The notes under the pieces are model-generated. The model worked only from the letters and a program-made list of their open reading frames with translations, was not told the origin of the DNA and did no database searches. From the NCBI RefSeq assembly GCF_041381155.1, contig NC_091136.1, positions 46,924,284-46,988,283 on the forward strand: 64,000 nt of DNA. Reading direction: 5' to 3'. Position 1 is the first letter of the stretch. Every line of letters begins with the position of its first letter. Made by a program: the position numbers and the translations under genes. This DNA comes from Argopecten irradians. Taxonomy: Eukaryota > Mollusca > Bivalvia > Pectinida > Pectinidae. This document shows positions 1-15,970 of the stretch, one piece after another.

Positions 1-1555
1 CCTTATGGGCTACTAACTGAAAATTGTACAAATGATTGGGCTGACCCCCCAGGGGCCTGAGGGGCGGGGCCAAAAGGGGTCAATTTGGCTATTTCCATAT
101 AAACGACTTCTTTTCTGAAACCAAGCATGGGATAGCACCCATAATGCAATGGTAGCATCCTTATAGGGTGGGGATTCAAAATTGTACAAATGATGGGGCT
201 GACCCCCCGGGGGCCTGAGGGGCGGGGTCAAATGGGGTCAATTTGGCTATTTCCATATAAACGACTTCTTTTCTGAAACCAAGCATGGGATAGCACCCAT
301 AATGCAATGGTAGCATCCTTATAGGGTGGGGATTCAAAATTGTACAAATGATGGGGCTGACCCCCCGGGGGCCTGAGGGGCGGGGTCAAATGGGGTCAAT
401 TTGGCTATTTCCATATAAACGACTTCTTCTCTGAAACCAAGCATGGGATAGCACCCATAATGCAATGGTAGCATCCTTATAGGGTGGGGATTCAAAATTG
501 TACAAATGATGGGGCAGACCCCCGGGGGCCTGAGGGGCGGGGTCAAATGGGGTCAATTTGGCTATTTCCATATAAACGACTTCTTCTCTGAAACTAAGCA
601 TGAGATAGCACTCATAATGCAATGGTAGTATCTTTATAGGTTGGGGATTCAAAATTGTACAAATGATGTGGCTGACCCCCGGGGGGCCTGAGGGGCGGGG
701 TCAAAAGGGTTCAATTTGGCTATTTCCATATAAACGACTTCTTCTCTGAAACCAAGCATGGGATAGCACCCATAATGCAATGGTAGCATCCTTATAGGAT
801 GGGGATTCAAAATTGTACAAATGATGGGGCTGACCCCCAGGGGGCCTGAGGGGCGGGGTCAAAAGGGGCCAATTTGGCTATTTCCATATAAACGACTTCT
901 TCTCTGAAACTAAGCACGTTATAGCACCCATAATACAATGGTAGTATCCTTATAGTGTGGGAATTCAAAATTGTGCAAATGATAGGGCTGACCCCCCGGG
1001 GGCCTGAGGGGCGGGGTCAAAAGTGGTCAATTTCCATATAAATAACTTTTTCTCTGCAACTTAACATGGGATTACGCTCATAATGCAATGGTTACATCCT
1101 TATAGGGTTTGAATTCAAAATTTTGCAAATGATGGGGCTGACCCCCCGGGGGCTGAAGGGTGGGGTCAAAAGGGGTCAATTTAGCTATTTCCATATAAAC
1201 GACTTCTTCTCTGCAACTAAGAATGGAAGAGCACTTATAATGCAATGGTAGCATCCTTATAGGGTTGGGATTTGAAATTGTACAAATGATAGGGCTGACC
1301 CCCGGGGCCTTAGACGGCAATAGATGCGAGGTCAAAAGGTCAATTAGGCTACTATTTTCATATAAATTACTTTGTCTCTGAACCTATGTATTGGATAGCA
1401 TATTTGTATGGTATCAATAGCATCATTGTATGGTTGTGATTCAAAATTAAACTTTGGGAGTCAATTTTGCTTATTTTTCTAATTGTCTGAGTCTTGTGAT
1501 AATTACTAACAAAAAACCAGGTGAGCGATACAGGCCCTCTGGGCCTCTTGTTTTA
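1..1555. repeat. Tandem-repeat-bearing mobile element, 3' part (~157 bp units)
   Basis: About nine copies of a ~157 bp unit run from the window start to about 1350. Each has a GC-rich core (CTGACCCCCCGGGGGCCTGA) followed by an AT-richer part ending near ATTGTACAAATGAT. After the last degenerate unit the element ends near 1555 with AGGCCCTCTGGGCCTCTTG, the same end as the element at 60254-61728. The start lies outside the window. The unit length and architecture recall the 'pearl'-type elements described from bivalves, a family assignment made from memory. Short open frames here are by-products of the repeat. Confidence 0.8.
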
Positions 1556-2800
1556 TCGGACGTTACTTTGCTGACTGTCGACTCTCATTTCCGAAGGCCT
1601 TTTTCTTTGATGCAGCTTCCGACGTCAGATGAAAGCGGAAGGAAAAGTGCAATAAATATCAATATTTCTTGCTCTAACAGTGATAACATTGATGTGTACT
1701 TACAGTTTAGGTATTAATTATCCCACTTATCTAGGAAAACCATAACTTGAGGCCTCATTGTTTGTTTTGTTTGTTTGATTTATTAACATCCTATTAACAG
1801 CTATGGTCATGTAAGGACGGCCTCCCATGTATGTGGTGTGTTGCGTGTATGTTGTGCGAGGTGGGTGTACTGGGAGACTGCGGTATGTTCGTGTTGTGTC
1901 TTCTTGTATAGTGGAACTCTTGCCCTTTTTATAGTGCTATATCACTGAAGCATGCCGCCGAAGACACCAAGCAACACACCCCACCCGGTCACATTATACT
2001 GACAACGGGCGAACCAGTCGTCCCATTCCCTGTATGCTGAGCGCCAAGCAGGAGCAGAAACTACCACTTTTATATACTTTGGTGTGTCTCGGCCAGGGGA
2101 CAGAACCCAGAGACTTCCTCACAGGGGCGAACGCTCAACTCAAGGCCAAAAGTGAGGCGGTGCCAAGGGAGGCATTAGGAAAGATAAAGTCAGTTAGGAA
2201 GAAGAGAAAAGATAAGATCCTAAAAATAGTCGCCTTTTACGATCATGCAATAGGGGCAGCAGGTACAATTCTAACGCCCTACCTGCAGGGTCAATTGAGG
2301 CCTCATAAAATAGTATTTTAGCGGATTAGATATGATGAATCCCTTCCGTAACATTTTGACCTAGTTTTAAATATGGCGGCTGGTTACTACAAAAATCGGA
2401 ACGTGAATTCAAGCGGGCAGAATGCAAATAAAAGTAAAGGCAGATCAAGCATTTTGGGGACTTTGCAATTCGTTTTTTCTATTTACCGGCCGGATCGCTT
2501 TCATCATGAAGTTTTGTCTGGGTCATGAAAGTTTACGTTAGGAGATGTAAATATTTGTTTTAGATGGATATTACGGCTGATTTTGTCAAAATACTTGTTG
2601 ATTTATGAAAGGGAGGTAGATATTTGACATTGATGGCGATTTAAATATGATTTAAATGTTTTATATTGTCACAATCCAAACTTTGAAAATGTTACCCTCA
2701 GCATCGGGTAAATGGCCTATCGGAAGTTAGAGGTTAGACACGACGTAATGTTCCAAAAGTGTTTCGTCGTGCTATACCTCTAACATTGTTGGAGTAGACA
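1556..2800 (+). mobile_element. Interspersed element R1, copy 1, split by a retroposon
   Basis: Apart from an internal insertion at 1759-2294, this stretch matches 16888-17600 in inverted orientation. Shared landmarks are a segment with GACGTCAGATGAA, a segment with ATGGCGGCTGGTTACTAC, and a distal segment in which ACGACGTAATGTTCC is followed by CGTCGTGCTATACC. No transposase or reverse transcriptase is seen. The short frames in both copies carry no recognisable domain. The boundaries are set by where similarity to the other copy stops. Its class is unknown. Confidence 0.7.
1759..2294 (-). mobile_element. Retroposon insertion with 12 bp target-site duplication
   Basis: A 536 bp insertion inside R1 copy 1, flanked by identical 12 bp copies of TTGAGGCCTCAT at 1747-1758 and 2295-2306. 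The uninterrupted R1 copy at 16888-17600 shows the empty site. On the minus strand it ends in an AAACAAAC-rich tail preceded by a GCTGTTAATAGG motif, the same tail motif as the SINE at 10412-10635. Its internal core (around CAGTATAATGTGACC on the minus strand) recurs at 62945-63310. Duplication and A-rich tail indicate insertion by target-primed reverse transcription. Confidence 0.8.
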
Positions 2801-3371
2801 CAATCCTACATACATTGTATGGCCTATGGGTACTTAGTCCGCTAAACCTGCATTTTATTAGTAGGCTTCTTTTTTTTGGCCTAATTTAGTCAGCTAGCAG
2901 TACCTCTTAAAAATGTGAAATCGTAGGACAGATTTGGCCTACGCTATGTCAACGGCATATTTCTTATATATCGTTCATGCAACAATAAAATACTTCCGAG
3001 ACCCTTCTATTTCACACATTTGTTATGGCCGCCGTTTACACATTCAGTTGAGCATACAGTAGCCAATCACCGTCACTTCCGGTTTTATTTTCAAAATACC
3101 ATGTGTAGTTTCAAATAGACATAATTGTTATGAATGCAGTTGAGATTTCGGGTAAATAAATAACGAATTTCTTACAAGAGTATAAAGGGTCTTTATGTCA
3201 GGTGGCCATTAGCTATAGGCTCATAAAATGTCTTATATTTTTTATGAAAATATTTTTCTTTGCACTTAAATAAGTAGTTTATTTTTAAAACATGATAGTT
3301 TTGATTTTATTGATTATATGGTTGATATATTAAAATATAAATATGATTAAAAACATGTGTTTTCATGACAG
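2801..3371. other. Non-coding stretch upstream of first visible PSMA6 exon
   Basis: No coding exon is recognised. At about 3024-3080 there is a promoter-like cluster: ATGGCCGCC (YY1-like), AGCCAATCA (CCAAT box) and CACTTCCGG (ETS-like) within 60 bases. It could be a promoter for PSMA6 or for a divergent transcript, but no first coding exon of PSMA6 follows it before 3372, so this remains a weak guess. Part of 2838-2890 resembles 15038-15075, another repeat trace. Confidence 0.3.
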
Positions 3372-8376
<5,005 letters not shown>

Positions 8377-9244
8377 CGAACAATCTAAATCATCTTATAG
8401 TTTATCACCCTGTTGTACCAATTCTCTTCATTGATGCCGAATGGAGAGAAAAATCTCATTTAGGATGTGATGTCGTCCATCTGTCCATCACTTCCCGAGG
8501 CAGAAAAAGTGCTCCCAGAAAGACTAATGACAATAGTGCTATACACTGATGTATTGAGGTAGAATAAGCTTAAATGTAATGATTCTGCCTAACCCAGAAA
8601 GTTTGTTTTATTGATGAATGGTTATAAACAACATTTGTAATATTCCATGTTTTCTAAATGTATAGATTTTTTTCCAAACATGAACGGGATCACTAGTGTC
8701 AAAGGACATTTTGATAGACCTCGAAAACTGATTTACATGATGTTATTTCAATTCAATGTAATCATTTTCATTTAATGAAAACAGTGTTTCTGCCATTCAA
8801 TAACTAATATTAAATGTGACAGTTTGTATTTACATTGTTCTTTTTCCTTATTTGAGGATCATCTTGGAGAAAATTTATTGGGTTTACAATGTAAAAAAGA
8901 CGACCACAATGTGGCAATCTACATGGTTATATAATTATAATAAAAATACACAAAGCATTATTGATCTACAATTAATTGCCCTATATGTTAGCATATAGTG
9001 AAGACCTTTCGCAAGTCTCCTGTGTGATTAATGACATTATAGTTCCCTTTATTCAATCAATTTAAAGTTGTACAGAAGTTCCCCAAACTTGACAAAAGTG
9101 TTTGCTTTGGCTGGATTTTAAGGTCCAAATGTCAAGGTCTCTGTTACTTCAAAGGGAAATGTTTTCTTGCATTAAGTTAAAAGGTGATGCATCCACTTTC
9201 ATGGATTTTCTTATGCATACAGTTTACATCTATCATCTGTACTT
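8377..9244. other. PSMA6 3' untranslated/downstream region
   Basis: Unique AT-rich sequence following the PSMA6 stop. A candidate AATAAA is at 8938-8943, which would give a 3' UTR of about 570 bases; this is unverified. No gene or repeat is recognised otherwise. Confidence 0.4.
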
Positions 9245-9855
9245 CCAGTGATTTACAGGACTACAGTTCCTAATGGTCTTGCCACTTAACTACAATACCA
9301 TCCAGCTACTCGCTACATCCTAGCGACTCTTCAGTTGCCAGTTCAATGTCCTGTGACTTGGACTGCAGTACCTTCTGGAGACTTGCATTTCAGTTGCCGC
9401 AGTGTCTCAAAGCAGCTGTTAGTTAGCAGTCAAATGGTCCTGCCAGAGTCGCCAGTCCAATAGGCCTATCACTAGACTGTCATAACCATCAAATGGTCCT
9501 ACCACTAGCTATATAGATTGTAGCACATCCTAGCGAATAATCAGCCACCAGTCAAAATGGTCCTACCACTAGACTGTCATAACATCCTAGCAAATCTTTA
9601 GTAGCAAGTCCAAATCATCCTGTCAGTAGACTGCAATACCTCCTAGCAAATCTCCAGTCGCCAGTCCAATTTTCCTGCTTCTAGATTGTAGTACATCCTA
9701 GCGAATCATTAGTTGCCAGTTCAATGGTCCTGTCACTAGATTATAGTACATCCTTGCAAATCTCCAGTCGCCTGTCCAATGGTCCTGCTACTAGATTGTA
9801 GTACATCCTTGCAAATCTTCAGTCGCCAATCCAATGGTCCTGCCACTAGATTATT

Positions 9856-10780
9856 AGCCCACCATCATCAGATGGTGGGCTATTCAAATCGCCTTTCGTC
9901 CGTGGTCCGTGGTCCGTCCATCCGTCCGTTAACAATTCTTGTTACCGCAATTTCTCAGAAAGTGCTGAAGGGTTTTCTCAAATTTCACATGTAGGTTCCC
10001 CTAGGGCCCTAGTTGTGCATATTGCATTTTAGGACCAATCAGTCAAGTCGGCCATCTTGAATTTTGATCGTTAAAATTTGTTACCGCTATTTCTCAGAAA
10101 GTCCACAAGGGATCTATTTCAAATTTTACATGTAGGTTACCCTAGGGCCCTAGTTGTGCATATTGCATTTTGGGACTAATCGGTCGACAAGATGGCCGAC
10201 CGGCGGCCATCTTGGATTTTGATAGTTAAAGTTTGTTACCGCTATTTCTCATAAAGTACTGAAGGAATCTTTCTCAAATTTCATATGTAGGTTCCCCTAG
10301 GACCCTAGTTGTGATTATTGCATTTTGGGACAGATCGGTCAACAAGATGGCCGACTGGCAGCCATCTTGGATTTTGATAATTGAAGTTTGTTACTGCTAC
10401 ATATCTCAGAATGTGGGGCCGCGGTGGCCGAGTGGTTAAGATGTCCCGACATATTACCACAAGCCCTCCACCTCTGGGATGCGGGTTCGAATCCCATGTG
10501 GGGCAGTTGCCAGGTACTGACTGCTGGTCGGTGGTTTTTCTCCGGGTACTCCGGCTTTCCTCCACCAACAAACCTGGCACATCCTTACATGACCCTGGCT
10601 GTTAATAGGACGTAAAAATAAACAAACCAAACTAAATCTCAGAAAGTACTGAAAGGATCTTTCTCAAGTTTCATATATAGTATGTAGTAAAAGTTTGAAG
10701 AGCAGGGAAAAGATCCCTCTTTCTGTTGTCGGACATAGATCATTCTTTGGTGGGCGCCAAGATCCCTCTGGGATCTCTTA
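9856..10780 (+). mobile_element. 'AGCCCACC' family element, copy 2, inserted into the satellite
   Basis: It has the same start palindrome and the same 3' end (TGGGCGCCAAGATCCC then GGGATCTCTT) as 4701-5691. The surrounding satellite supplies the empty site: units elsewhere read CTAGATTATAGTACATCC, here split after CTAGATTA. At most one to three ambiguous bases are duplicated, so it inserted without a real target-site duplication, as Helitron-type elements do. A SINE is nested at 10412-10635. Confidence 0.8.
10412..10635 (+). mobile_element. tRNA-derived SINE nested in the element
   Basis: The head is tRNA-like, resembling class II (Ser/Leu) tRNAs, with an A-box (TGGCCGAGTGG) and B-box (GGGTTCGAATCCC). 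A central segment contains TTTTTCTCCGGGTACTCCGG and CTTTCCTCCACC. The tail has GCTGTTAATAGGACGT followed by AAATAAACAAACC. The 9 bp direct repeat ATCTCAGAA flanks it at 10403-10411 and 10636-10644. It resembles V/Meta-type SINEs known from molluscs; the family name is uncertain. It is not a functional tRNA gene, because the acceptor ends do not pair as a tRNA and the sequence continues into the SINE body. Confidence 0.85.
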
Positions 10781-12464
10781 TAGTACATCCTAGCGAATCT
10801 TCAGTCGCCAATCCAATGGTCCTGTCACTAGATTATAGTACATCCTTGCAAATCTCCAGTCGCCAGTCCAATGGTCCTGCTTCTAGATTGTAGTACATCC
10901 TTGCAAATCTTCAGTCGCCAATTCAATGGTCCTGCCACTAGATTATAGTACATCCTAGCGAATCTTAAGTCCTCAATCCAATGGTCCTGCTACTAGATTG
11001 TAGCACATCCTTGCAAATCATCAGTCGCTAATCCAATGGTCCTGCCACTAGATTGTAGCACATCATAGCGAATATTCAGCCGCCAGTCAAAATGGTCCTA
11101 CCACTAGACTGTCATAACATCCTAGCAAATCTTTAGTAGCAAGTCCAAATCATCCTGCCACTAGACTGCAATATCTCCTAGCAAATCTCCAGTCTTCAGT
11201 CCAACGGTCCTACCATTACACTGTCATACCTCCTAGCAAATCATTAGTTGCCAGTCCAATAGTATTGCCACTAGATTGTAGCACATCCTAGCGAATATTC
11301 ATCCGCCAATCAAAATGTCCTGCCACTAGACTGTCATACTTCCTAGCAAATCTGCAGTCGACATTCCAATGGTCCTGCTACTAGATTGAAGTACATCCTA
11401 GCAAATCTGCAGTCGCTAGTCCAATGGTCCTGCTTCTAGATTGTAGTACATCCTTGTAAATCTCCAGTGCCAGTCCAATGGTCCTGCCCCTAGATTATAG
11501 CACATCCTAGCGAATCTTCAGTAGCCTGTCCAAATCGTCCTGCCACTTGACTGTAATACCTCCTAGCAAATCTCCAGTCGTCAGTCCAATGGTCCTGCCA
11601 CTAGACTGTCATACATCCTAGCAAATCTTCAGTCGCCAGTCCAATGGTCCTGCCACTAGATTGTAGTACATCCTAGCAAATCTTCAGTCGTCAACTTCTA
11701 CAAATCTTCACGACATCCAATGGTCTTGCTACTAGATTGTAGTACATCCTAGCAAATCTGCAGTCGCAAGTCCAATGGTCCTGCTTCTAGATTGTAGTAC
11801 ATCCTAGCAAATCTGCAGTCGCTAGTCCAACGGTCCTGCTACTAGATTGTAGTACATCCTTGCAAATCTCCAGTGCCAGTCCAATGGTCCTGCCCCTAGA
11901 TTATAGCACATCCTAGCGAATCCTCAGTAGCCAGTCCAAATCGTCCTGCCACTAGACTGCAATACCTCCTAGCAAATCTCCAGTCGTCAGTTCAATGGTC
12001 CTGCCACTGTCTGTCATACATTCTAGAAAATCTCCAGTCGCCAGTCCAATGGTCCTGCCACTAGATTGTAGTACATCCTATCAAATCTCAAGTCGTCAGT
12101 CCAATGGTCCTACCAGTAGACTATCATACCTCCTAGCAAATCTTCAGCCGCCAGTCCAATGGTCCTAACACTAGATTGCATAGCATCCTTAATGAGTTGA
12201 CAGTCCAATGGTCCTATCGATAGACTGCCATACTCCTAGAAAATCTTTAGTCACCAGTCCAATGTTTCTGCCACTAGACTTTCACACCTAGCAAATCTTC
12301 AGTCGTCAGTCCAATGGTCCTATCACAAGACTGTCATACATTAAATTTACTTCTAGTGACCCTTCAAACACCAGTTGAATGTTCGCACACTAGAGACCAT
12401 ATGATCCAGCCTCTAGATTGCCATACATCCACTCAAACCTTCATTCATCCTTGCCCCAGTACCT

Positions 12465-12672
12465 TGCAGAAGAGAGAGGCAAACAGTGCCTAATACATTG
12501 TAGAAGAGGGTCACGCACGTTGTGTACAGTGTGGAAAGGAGGCGCGTTTTTTGTCCTACCTGTACATTATAGAAGAGAGATATTTGTCTAGTATATTGTA
12601 GAAGAAAGACACATGTCTTATGTACTGAAGAATTGAGATGCACATGATCTCTACATTGCAGACGAAACACCC
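12465..12672. repeat. Degenerate ~45 bp repeats
   Basis: About five diverged copies of a unit around ACATTGTAGAAGAGAGACAC at varying spacing, just after the ~57 bp satellite. Weak but visible by eye. Confidence 0.45.
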
Positions 12673-14446
12673 TAAGAGGTGACATTAAAATCGCATTTAC
12701 AGTAGCTCAACTCAAAAGGCAAATGTGATAAATGCTAGGCAGTTTTATCACTTTTCTGAAGTATTGGGCAATTACCCATGCTGACGTAGTTAAGGAAACA
12801 AACAAAAAAGTAAAAAACGACGTCATAATATGACTGGCATAAACCCCGGACAGGAGACGGATACGTGGGTGGCCATCGAAGAAAACTGGCAGTCATGAGG
12901 GCTAAATGGTTGTGAATGAAATGCCATGAATAGATAACCGTTGAGAGATTGATCCATGTCTTTTTGCGCAAAGAAAAAAAGGAGTTTAGAAGGAAAAGGC
13001 CAGATAATTTGTCATAATTAAAGTTCGTCTTTTTTTGTAATGGAGGCATCGATAACAAATCCTATGTATGTTATGTATAACTGTGGAAGATAGATTGAAA
13101 GTCATGGGTTGATACATCGTTATCACCAGACAATAATATCCCTGTGTCAATGGTTTTGGTTTAACTGTTCATGTGCTTACAGACAACATATCGTATTACT
13201 CACAGTTTTGTGTTAGTACCGTGAGGAGCTATGGATATCTCAGCAATAATTGTGATTTTCGTAATATCCAAAGCTTTGATGGTTTACAGTTGTATTTTGG
13301 TCGTTGCTTTGTGCAGTATTTTTCGCCAGGACCAATCAACGCAAGTATCCCATCTGTCACCATATAAAGGAAAGTCACCGGCCTCTGTTGTCACGTCTTG
13401 TCTGAAGTGATGATAAGTATCCATCCACCAATGATATCTCGTATTAATTAAGGTAGACAGTCGTACACATTCTGGTGGCCCAGTGTGTCAAAAAGGTAAA
13501 AGTCACTTAGGCTCAGCTTGTGAAGGAGTGTTATAAATTAGTTGTAGTACGGTAGGCCTACTTCATGTGTGCAACCCTGGTGAATACTAGCCGCAATATA
13601 CCGCTCGGCTAGAGAGAACGATCGGTTAAGCGTCAGCTAGTAACCCAGAGGTCCAGAGTTCGAATCCTGGCAGAGACAGTGATTATTTTTGGTGCCCAAC
13701 GTAGGACCAAGGGAAATAATCAGCCATGCCCCACAGGTATCGCTGTTAAGCACTGGAACATATCTCTTAAATAGTTAAATGCAGCACAATCACTTTGGTA
13801 CGTTATAAAAGTTGAGTAATTTTCAAATGGTTTGAGTACGATTTTCCAGAAAAAATAATATTTTAACTTATATATTAATAAAACAAAATGCAATTCTGGT
13901 TTTGAATGTCTGATTTTCGAAAAACCAGGTAAAATTGCAGATTTTCATGCTTTCAAAAATCATATTATATAACATCAATCGGGAAAACTGGCCACGACAA
14001 ACCATGTTATGTTGATGCAAAAAAAATCATATTTAAAAGAATATACTTAAAAGTAGTTAGCCAAGAATGCCTATAAACCGGAGGTCCCGCTGTTTGTTAA
14101 CAAAGACAAAGAAGGAGTTTCCTGTCTCTCTGTACATTTGTATATATGTTTCTAGTAATCCATGTTTACAGTGGAGATGCATTTTCACTGTTTTGCCGTC
14201 TGGTGCCGTGATACAAGTAACGCGCGGTAATTAGGACGACCGCGTTATGAAAATTAACATTAAATTTATTCTGATTAAATTTTTCAGAAAGTGATGAGTG
14301 TAGTATATTAAAGGTAAGCTAATAACCTTTTGCGACTCTACAAAATTATCAATTTATCAATTTCGTTTTGCATTCACATTTTTAAGACATAATAAATGTC
14401 GTTTCGGAAAGGCCTTTAGTGGCGTTTTAGATGTGTTATCTGATAT
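12673..14446. other. Intergenic sequence, no gene recognised
   Basis: Mostly unique AT-rich sequence. A 107-codon open frame on the minus strand (12735-13058) has no recognisable domain. Around 13620-13680 a B-box-like GAGTTCGAATCCTGG sits after a tRNA-arm-like stretch, possibly a decayed SINE head. Nothing else is supported. Confidence 0.4.
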
Positions 14447-15442
14447 CAGGGGCGTAGCTAGAGTCTTTTACATGTGCAAGCCCAGGCGAGGGGTCTGGGG
14501 GCCGCCTAGGCTCCCAGCGGGTCCTGGGCAGCGCCCTGGTTAGGGGGTTCAGGGGGCGAAGCTCCCCGACGGAAAATCGTTTTAAGGAAATGTTTAGCAC
14601 CGAAAATGATATTTGATAATGCTTGGTATTGCTAAACTATATTTATTAAAATCAAAGGTATAAGACTGTTTTCTACCTGTACCTGATAATTATGTGTTAA
14701 TGTTTAGTACTTAAAAAGTATATGAAAATCTCATGATAAGTCCTGCATGTATCTTGAGTGACTCTAATGGGATTTGATGATAGATTGACGGAACTTTCTT
14801 ACGTTATCGAATTCTTTTTATGTGTAAAAAACCGAATTATATATATATGTGAAAAAATGAATGAATATAAAAACAGCGCCTCATATTGTAAGGAACAAAA
14901 GTCGCACTGATTGAAAAAAATAGTATTTGTCTTCTTAAAGTCTATCTTGACGGGAAGTTTTAATTCTCTATACAATGTATCGCTCCCACAAGAGTACATG
15001 TGTCAGTATATTGTGCATTTACTAAATAGAATCTTTTCCGCTAAGCCTGCCTATTATAAGTTGTTTTTTTTTTGGTTTAATATATAGACTTTATATTTTG
15101 CAAAAAAAATAAATAAAAAGCATAATAATATAAGCATGTTTTAGCGGACTATCTAAGTAGAATCTACTCTGTGTCACTATAATTTGCGAGGTGTCACTTT
15201 CGATATTTCATCTGTCGTCCTTTGACTTTTCGTGTCTTTCGTTTTAATCTTGAACAAGCCATCTTGTGTCTTAGAAGATTCATATTAACGCATAACGTAT
15301 ATTTCAGTATTATCAATTTTAGATAAACGTTTAGGTTATTTTAACTTTGATTTTAATTTACATTCAAGACTGAATAACCCATACTAGGATTTTTTTATGT
15401 GCAAGCCCGGGCTTTTTTTTTAAAGAGCAAGCTACGCCCCTG
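14447..15442. mobile_element. ~1 kb non-autonomous DNA transposon, CAGGGGCGTAGC termini
   Basis: Terminal inverted repeats begin CAGGGGCGTAGCTAG at the left and end GCTACGCCCCTG at the right. They are flanked by GATAT at 14442-14446 and 15443-15447, a 5 bp target-site duplication. The interior includes GAGGGGTCTGGGGGCCGCCT, also present in the insertion at 30613-32453. No transposase frame is visible, so it is a deletion derivative or MITE of an unidentified family. Confidence 0.75.
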
Positions 15443-15888
15443 GATATCACAGGAGTTTGAAGTTCTGTCAATAATATGTAGGCTGGCATAAATATGTGAA
15501 AAATAACCCTACATAGACTCTCCGGTTTTTACATATAACTGAACCTCGTCCTGATTTTATTGTGTCTGATCTTCTTGTTTGAACCAGAAAGTTTCTGTTT
15601 GAACACTTATTAAAATCAGAGATTTAAATCTCTGTTAAAATCTACTATCTACTGTAAGTTAGGCAGTTGTCTAACTAGTATGTATTTGGTGTGTAACATA
15701 AGTTATGGATATTTCCAGAATAACCCGCTATAAATTTTACAATACTATTTATATAATTTAGACCGAGAGAAGAAAAGAAAAATAGTTGCTAAAGGGAGGC
15801 CACTCTGTTGAATTGCTGTAGCCAGTCACTTATTGGCACTACGACGATTCTCACGCGGTGATTAGCGGTACAGTTCCAATTTATTACA
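15443..15888. other. Upstream flank of TTC27
   Basis: AT-rich single-copy sequence. Apart from the proximal promoter just downstream, nothing is recognised. Confidence 0.4.
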
Positions 15889-15910
15889 ACATCCGGTATA
15901 AAAACACGTG
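15889..15910 (+). promoter_or_regulatory. TTC27 core promoter candidate
   Basis: An ETS-like ACATCCGGT at 15889-15897 abuts TATAAAAA at 15897-15904, immediately followed by a CACGTG E-box at 15905-15910. The TATA-like box lies 74 bases before the start codon, which would give a 5' UTR of about 40-45 bases. Position and motif density support a promoter, but transcription start data are absent. Confidence 0.5.
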
Positions 15911-15970
15911 TGGTTTTGGGTGGAACAGAAGTTGTTTGTGTCTGTTCTCGTCTTTTACGACGGTATCGAA

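Larger units (their letters stand above)
9245..12360. repeat. ~57 bp satellite block between PSMA6 and TTC27
   Basis: Many degenerate copies of a ~57 bp unit containing CAGTCGCCAGTCCAATGG, TCCTGCCACTAGATTG and TACATCCTAGCAAATCT. The block is interrupted at 9856-10780 by a mobile element. Units differ at several positions (TAGTACATCC/ATACCTCC, CCACTAG/TTCTAG), and unit types cluster in places. Copies decay towards both ends. Short open frames within it are not genes. Confidence 0.9.

Noticed and set aside
1454..1717. Possible small gene, because a similar frame exists at 17398-17616 (-)
   Set aside because: Both frames lie on the R1 element and begin in different flanking repeats; the similarity is that of the element and not evidence of coding.
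10419..10506. Functional tRNA-Ser/Leu gene
   Set aside because: A and B boxes are good, but the sequence continues into a SINE body and tail with a 9 bp target duplication, and the ends do not form a tRNA acceptor stem.
12735..13058. 107-codon minus-strand open frame
   Set aside because: No recognisable family and no splice partner; likely chance.
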